Assembly (NCBI GenBank): GCA_050084985.1
Contig: JBITNC010000002.1
Location: 20,150,001-20,214,000 of the forward strand
Length of the DNA stretch: 64,000 nt
DNA from: Nageia nagi
Lineage: Eukaryota; Pinophyta
Direction: 5' to 3'
The translations under genes were made by a program, and so were the position numbers. Under the pieces are notes generated by a model, which worked only from the letters and a program-made list of their open reading frames with translations, ran no database searches and was not told the DNA's origin. Shown here one piece after another: positions 59,157 to 64,000 of the stretch (the stretch's first letter is position 1; every line of letters starts with the position of its first letter).

Positions 59157-60031
59157 TGTTAACACATAAAAATGATTTTATGCTTTTAAATCAATAAATT
59201 AATGAAATATGCTTAGCCTAACTATATGTCTTGAATGGATTAAAGTGATAATATCAATGTTTGGCTTGAATATGAATATTGCATATGTTATCTTGAATAT
59301 TGCATGGGTTATCTTGAATATTGTATGGTTTATCTTGAGTATTGCATGAATTATCTTGTTTATTAATGTGTTTATCTTAAATTTTGTGAATTAACCTTAT
59401 TTATGTGGATGCACGTCGACCTATGGGCGGTATTATCTATTATCTATATAAATAAGGGATCTAATAGTAAGTCCACAATAACAAGGATACACATGATCCC
59501 GCGTATGGTCTTGTAAGTGGCTACCCCTTAAGGTATCTCTTGGTACCGCCTACAAGGCTGTGGTTTGTGTGCTTCCTTACGTGAGCTCTCCTGACATCTG
59601 CGATCAATTCTGATATTATACGGCTATCTGAGACATCTATACTGAATTTCTGGACTTAATCGAGAGGTCAAAACCATAGAACGAAGGCCGCCGGTGCTCC
59701 TTTGTGAACGGAAGAACATCGCCGGTGCTCTTATACCACTAAAACGGATCGCCCGCGGTCCTCTTTTGGCATCCTTGCAGGTCACGACGTTGTTGGAAAG
59801 GTAGCTCATCATCAGTATATCGCCAATATCTACATCTTTCGTTGTCAGGTATGTTCCGTGAGGTAAGTACACAAATTACAGTCTTGGTTGGTACAATTAC
59901 ACTTCTGAATTAGTTATGTTGTTTATTGTTATCTAGAATAAATTGCTATCCGTAGCTTAAATACAGATAATATTGAGTTTGTAGATATTTGCCTGTTTAT
60001 TTATTTGCACGCTCAATTTTATTTGTAAACA
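59157..60031 (+). repeat. 5' LTR of element E (875 bp)
   Basis: Starts TGTTAACACATAAAAATG and ends TTTGTAAACA. It contains 21-bp repeats (about 59266-59372), a TATA-like CTATATAAATAAGGG at about 59440 and three copies of a CGCC(G/C)G(T/C)G(C/G)TC-type motif at 59686-59765. The end is set by the primer site two bases further on. The second LTR is not in the window. Confidence 0.75.
59266..59372 (+). repeat. 21-bp tandem repeats upstream of the TATA box in the element E LTR
   Basis: TTATCTTGAATATTGCATGGG and variants start at 59288, 59309, 59330 and 59351, with a partial copy before. They lie upstream of the presumed promoter, a common place for enhancer repeats. Confidence 0.8.
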
Positions 60032-60033
60032 TT

Positions 60034-60051
60034 TGGTGAACCCGACGTGAA
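60034..60051 (+). other. Primer-binding site of element E, tRNA-Trp type
   Basis: TGGTGAACCCGACGTGAA is complementary over 18 bases to the 3' end of plant tRNA-Trp(CCA) as I remember it (ending TTCACGTCGGGTTCA plus CCA). Most plant LTR elements use initiator Met, Arg, Asn, Asp or Lys tRNAs. Confidence 0.75.
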
Positions 60052-60053
60052 AC

Positions 60054-62210
60054 ATGCTTTCTAATTTAAAAATGCACAAAGATATAGATGAATTTTCAGA
60101 TTATTCTTCATTAGTTCAATCCTCACCTAAGAGGAAAAGAAAAACATGGAAAGGAATAGAGCCAACTAGAAAAAGTGCTAGATTAAATAAGGAAAGTGTT
60201 CCTTGGATTATTAAAGATAAACTTCCGGATGAGGAATCCTATCATGGTGATTCCGAAGATAATGATAGTTTCGATGGCGAAACCCTAGAGAATATTAGTC
60301 AAATATTCGAAAAGGAGTTGTCAATAACCCTATACCGACCTAATAGATTCAATAGCTGGAACCTAACTGAGGAAAAACTTAGGTTAGTGCAACAATTTAT
60401 GAAAGATTTCAGGGTGTTCTACAAATTTGCTACAGACACTAATACGGCATATTCTTTTCACTATTTATGGAAATTTAAAACTACAAACAATCTCATATCA
60501 ATCATTAGAGCATCTTTTATTAAACCAACTATGATTATTATAGAAGATCATGAAGAATTTTATGTGCCGTGTTTTAATCAACAAACTTCCACTCCTAGGG
60601 ATATTAAAACAAATATGTGTGAGTCTATGTTACCTCTAACTCTTGTTGAATGTGTTAGAAATCATGAAGCAATAATGCAGGAAGAAATGAATTATGAATA
60701 TTCAGATGAAGAGGAAGTGATACATTTTGATGAAGAATTAAATGATGAGATAGAGCCAGAACTTGAAATGGACTTTATAGCACAGAGATTGGTTGATGCT
60801 TATCCTTATTGGTCAGATCGAGAGAAGGAGATCAAAGAAGCAGAGGTAAGAAGGATTATCAACACAGGGTCTTATCAGAAAGCGCAATCATGCACAAAAG
60901 AAATCATCATAAGAGGACTAGAAATGCAGCTAGTACAGGAATGGAGGGAACAGAATTTAAGATTTGCCCCAGGAGCATCAGATTATGAGAAAGAAGAAGA
61001 GATAGGAGGGTGTAGAACCCCAGAAGAGAAGTCGGATCAGGATGACACAGAAAAACAAAGGCAAAAAGAAATAACAAAACTAAGAATGGCTCAGCTTCAA
61101 GCAATGGCTGAGCAACTCAAAAAGTTAACATTATTACATGATGCAAAGGCAAATACATATCTAGCAGAAAATCATCCTCTTTGCACAAGAATCAGAAGGA
61201 AAAAATGGGAAGGAAAAAATATCAAGTTCAGCAAGTATGATGGTATAAGTGATCCAAGGATGCACATCACAATTTTCGAAGAGGCAGCATGCAGACATCT
61301 TCAAGTTGAAGAAATGATAGCCAGGTTATTTCAGCTCAGTTTAGGGGAAGAAGCTTTAGAATGGTTTTATGACTTAAAGGACCAAAGCATTACTAGCTAT
61401 AGACAGTTAAAGCAAGAATTCTTGGATCAGTATCAGTACAGCATAAAGAAAAAACCTACTATCATGGATTTGGCTAGAATGAGACAAGGGAAGAGTCAAC
61501 CATTTGAAGAGTTTGTAGCAGCTTGGAAAAAAGTGGCTACATACATAGTGCTAAGTGAAAAAGAGTTGAAACAAATGTTGATAAAGTCATTAAGAGATGA
61601 GGTACTGCTCGAATTTTTCAATTATCTAGAACAACCCCTGACAGAAATGATCTTATTTATGATTCAAAAAGAGAGACACTTGATAAAAATTGGTTTATGG
61701 GGGCATAAGAAAGATGAAAAACCAGTACCAGCCAAAGTGATAGCTACAGTTGTGGCAAATAAAGAATCTCAAGAATTCACAAAACAAAGGACCTCTAGAG
61801 TATATGCTAAAGTTACTGAAGATCATGATAAGTTGTTGCAATCATTGATACAAAGAGGTTTGATCCAGTTACCACCAATAAATCAAAGAAACACGAGAAC
61901 TACAGGAGAGTTTTGTAGATATCACAGGGGACATAGCCATAAAACGTGTGAATGTCGAAAATTTAGAGATGTTATTCAGGATTTAGTGGATAAGAAGGCT
62001 ATATCATTCACTAAGCCGAAAGAAAAGAAGAAGGCTCCAGTACACACAGATAATGAAAAGTTGGGGATATATAAGAACCCTATGCCACAGCATAATACCG
62101 GAATACTATTTGCCCAGGGGCACATGACAAAAGGAATCACGATATCAGAAAGACAGTCGGAGGCTAGCACCAGTGGGAGCTCTAGGCCCTCTGGAGGTAT
62201 CATTTGGTAG
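60054..62210 (+). CDS. Gag protein of element E (718 aa, Tat-like Ty3/gypsy)
   Basis: The ATG at 60054 starts three bases after the primer site, and the frame is open to a TAG at 62208-62210. The N-terminal third (about residues 1-300) is acidic and not recognised. A helical, charged stretch at about 330-370 (EITKLRMAQLQAMAEQLKKL) may be a coiled coil. The retrotransposon gag core runs from about 388 to 545: IKFSKYDGISDPRMHI, LFQLSLGEEALEWFYDL, then TSYRQLKQEFLDQYQY and FEEFVAAWKK. At about 620-645 is FCRYHRGHSHKTCECRKFRD, then VIQDLVDKKAI, the Cys/His motif of Tat-lineage gag. The protein would form particles around element RNA. No protease follows in frame. Confidence 0.9.
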   Translation: MLSNLKMHKDIDEFSDYSSLVQSSPKRKRKTWKGIEPTRKSARLNKESVPWIIKDKLPDEESYHGDSEDNDSFDGETLENISQIFEKELSITLYRPNRFNSWNLTEEKLRLVQQFMKDFRVFYKFATDTNTAYSFHYLWKFKTTNNLISIIRASFIKPTMIIIEDHEEFYVPCFNQQTSTPRDIKTNMCESMLPLTLVECVRNHEAIMQEEMNYEYSDEEEVIHFDEELNDEIEPELEMDFIAQRLVDAYPYWSDREKEIKEAEVRRIINTGSYQKAQSCTKEIIIRGLEMQLVQEWREQNLRFAPGASDYEKEEEIGGCRTPEEKSDQDDTEKQRQKEITKLRMAQLQAMAEQLKKLTLLHDAKANTYLAENHPLCTRIRRKKWEGKNIKFSKYDGISDPRMHITIFEEAACRHLQVEEMIARLFQLSLGEEALEWFYDLKDQSITSYRQLKQEFLDQYQYSIKKKPTIMDLARMRQGKSQPFEEFVAAWKKVATYIVLSEKELKQMLIKSLRDEVLLEFFNYLEQPLTEMILFMIQKERHLIKIGLWGHKKDEKPVPAKVIATVVANKESQEFTKQRTSRVYAKVTEDHDKLLQSLIQRGLIQLPPINQRNTRTTGEFCRYHRGHSHKTCECRKFRDVIQDLVDKKAISFTKPKEKKKAPVHTDNEKLGIYKNPMPQHNTGILFAQGHMTKGITISERQSEASTSGSSRPSGGIIW

Positions 62211-62595
62211 GTCAAAATATGTAAAAAAAAAAAAAAAGAGGAGCTAGCAGTTGGTTCAGATCACTAACAGACATCAGGGTCAAGAGATTAGGAGGTTTCA
62301 TGAAGTCATAATAGGAGCGTCGATGTTGTATTTCGTGAGAAAAGGATCGTCGACGGTGCTCTTTTAGGGGAAAATAGAGGAAAGCAAAAGATTCCAAGTA
62401 CATTCGCAACATGAAAGGTCAGAATTTTAGGTCATATCATTGGCATTCGTTCTCAAGGATCATGGAACATCAAATTCACGCATCACAAGTACATGTACAA
62501 AGAACAAATCAGGTACCAAAGTTTGTGTTTTATATATATCATGATCAAAATGTTTTTGTTTACAATGCAAACTGGATGAGATTACATAGAATGAT
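62211..62595. other. Gap between gag and the antisense PMD gene
   Basis: Begins with a run of 15 A (62222-62236). At about 62312-62365 GGATCGTCGACGGTGCTCTTTT resembles the GC-rich motif of the E LTR (59686-59765). No pol motif is seen. The short frames here are unsupported. Confidence 0.5.
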
Positions 62596-63983
62596 TTAGA
62601 ATCTCCTACTAGACCCCACACCCCCTACACTAGAACTAGTAGCCCTGCTAGATGTGCCACCCCTGCACCGTGCCTTGTACTTCTCTACGCGTGCCTTCTC
62701 CTCGTCGATCTGTCTCTCAGCCTGGTGAAGCTGCTCATAGAGGACCTTGATTTCCTTGTTGGCTGCCTGTAAGTCCTGATAGATACCAGTATAATCCCCT
62801 CCTCCAAATCGTAGATGACTCTGTAGTTCTCTAATCTCCTCATCCTTCTGACCGATTTGGCCACGCAGCTTAGCCATCTCAACCTCAGGATCTGTGACAT
62901 AGCATAAACATATCATGTTAGTTCCTTGCATATTATGAAAAACAGAAAGTCAAAGCAAAGTAAAAGAGAAAATAGGTTACCATCATCATCCTCATCGTAG
63001 TCTTCATCCTCCCAGTCTGATTCCGTCTTATATTCAGGTTCATATTCATCCTGGTCTGGATTGGTCTCCTCATTATCGTCATGACCTGCATCTAGAGACG
63101 TGTCACGAGCATATGTAGAACTACTCTCTCCTCCCCATCCTCCCGTGGTGAAGGGAATGTCCCATCCGGTCTCGGTGTCTCCTGTGTCCTCATCCTCCCT
63201 TGCATCGTCACCCGTGTCAGCATCATGAATGCCTAGGTGGTAAGGACGGCATGTTCTCCACCAGTCTAGGTAGTCCTCTGTGTGATCAGGTCCATCTATG
63301 TCATCATCGACATCATAGTCGGAGTCCTTGCTGGGGGACTCCCAGTCTGAGTTCCAGTCCGGTACTGGCTCATAATCCTCTGGGAGGTGCTTGCTACGGT
63401 AGTAGCGCACCACTATCCTGCAGTCATCCGGTATACCCTGCTGGAGGCCAAACTGATGAAGTACCCGCTCTGGCCTATACGGCTCCACTAGTGCCCTACG
63501 TGCCTGTAGGTAGGTAGGGTGTCTCACCCATGTCATCTCCTGTAGGTCTTCCTCCCACTCTGGTACACCTCCCCGATAAGGACACCAGTAGATCTACACC
63601 TCCTGTAGTAGGTCAAGTCGCACACACCATCCCTCTAGGTCTATACTAGGGAAGTCTGGTACCTCTATCATCGCCCACCGTTGCCAGGTGGGTGCATCAT
63701 CCGGCTGGTCTAGGGGCAGTATTGTCGGTCTAGAAATAGTGATGTGTTCATAGGCCCACACCTGCAGTATCATAGAATGAGCCACCTGTCTCCCTCCTCT
63801 CTCCACCTCTGCAAAGCTGTGGAGGTCATGATAAAGTTGTGCCAGTATTGCGGGGCACCATGCATATCGCTGTCTGTGTATAACCATGTCCTGAATGATA
63901 GGAATCATACCCACTGGGAAGGTCTCACTGCTCTTGTCTGGATAGAAAATAGCATCTAGAAGGCAAGCAATGAGGAGCCTCAT
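62596..63983 (-). CDS. Plant mobile domain (PMD) protein, C-terminal part, one intron, one in-frame stop
   Basis: The minus strand reads in from the right edge. The PMD part is PDFPSIDLEGWCVRLDLLQE, then a TAG (63596-63594), then IYWCPYRGGVPEWEEDLQEM, TWVRHPTYLQARRALVEPYR, and PERVLHQFGLQQGIP, the PMD hallmark ending (RPERV-x-RQFG). Next comes a long acidic stretch to 62981. An 89-bp intron, 62980-62892, has GT..AG ends and keeps the frame. The second exon (62891-62596) starts DPEVEMAKLRGQIGQKDEEI, is a probable coiled coil and ends in a Ser/Gly-rich tail. PMD proteins occur both as host MAIN/MAIL1-type genes and inside plant transposons. Only one nonsense codon breaks at least 430 codons, so this is a recently inactivated or possibly readthrough gene. 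Confidence 0.75.
62892..62980 (-). other. Predicted intron of the PMD gene (89 bp)
   Basis: Donor GATGATG|GTAACC and acceptor TATGTCACAG|ATCCTG. Removal joins GAT-GAT-GAT-G to AT-CCT in frame and avoids the stop that ends the unspliced frame. Confidence 0.75.
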
Positions 63984-64000
63984 CTGCAGGTCACCCCATG

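Larger units (their letters stand above)
59157..64000 (+). mobile_element. Ty3/gypsy (Tat-like) element E, 5' part
   Basis: LTR, tRNA-Trp-type primer site and a complete Tat-like gag lie on the plus strand, inserted into the 5' LTR of F. An antisense PMD gene follows in the remaining 1.4 kb. The 3' end is outside the window, so the length, the presence of pol and the target duplication (predicted ATCAC) cannot be checked. The intact gag makes it the best-preserved element here. Confidence 0.75.

Noticed and set aside
62685-62900. 71-codon open frame overlapping the PMD second exon on the same strand
   Set aside because: It is in another frame; the spliced PMD frame has clear family sequence and a consistent intron.
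63200-63517. 105-codon plus-strand open frame opposite the PMD gene
   Set aside because: It is a shadow of the acidic PMD coding region; rich in Cys, His and Ser without any known domain.

Overview
This window looks like intergenic DNA from a large, repeat-rich seed-plant genome. It is AT-rich and holds no intact low-copy host gene that I can recognise. Almost all of it is layered transposable elements in various states of decay. A conifer or other gymnosperm would fit the old nested LTR elements and the pentatricopeptide-repeat (PPR) debris carried inside transposons, but that is inference and I cannot name a species.

Layout, left to right. Positions 1-745 are the 5' end of a minus-strand Copia element (J) that runs off the left edge. 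Positions 1336-3015 are a pair of long inverted repeats around a GC-richer piece that resembles a host promoter and first exon (Pack-MULE-like). Positions 3925-4176 are a SINE with a 16-bp target duplication. Positions 6640-11532 are an old minus-strand Copia element (G) that was hit by a complete small CACTA transposon (8403-9647, duplication TAC) carrying a PPR gene fragment. From 17250 to about 37800 lies a three-level nest. A minus-strand Tat-like Ty3/gypsy element (H) was interrupted in its last integrase codons by a pol-less Ty3/gypsy-like element D (17277-32099, duplication TATTT). The 5' LTR of D was in turn interrupted by a pol-less Copia-type element C (18614-27049, duplication AGATC). 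From about 38000 to 51130 are remains of another minus-strand Ty3/gypsy element (I, reverse transcriptase near 40470-40860), split by an 8.6-kb Copia element A (41264-49898, duplication TCTTG, two 457-bp LTRs differing at 6 sites). Positions 51131-59156 are a decayed minus-strand Copia element F. The 5' LTR of F is cut by the youngest-looking element, E (from 59157 to beyond the right edge). E has an 875-bp LTR, a primer-binding site matching tRNA-Trp, and an intact 718-codon gag. Downstream of that gag, on the opposite strand, is a spliced plant-mobile-domain (PMD) gene.

Elements A, C, F and J form one related Copia group. They share LTR similarity, an AAG|GTATAA splice donor just after the primer site and, where visible, a long leader intron, a conserved roughly 430-bp leader block and a 3' hairpin motif. 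C lacks gag-pol and must have relied on relatives. A and F share four in-frame stop codons at identical, equally spaced positions, which suggests that defective copies were themselves amplified. A also carries a tandem PPR-derived array in its leader intron.

The points most worth following up are the shared stops, the E-gag/antisense-PMD arrangement with its tRNA-Trp primer site, and the two independent PPR captures.
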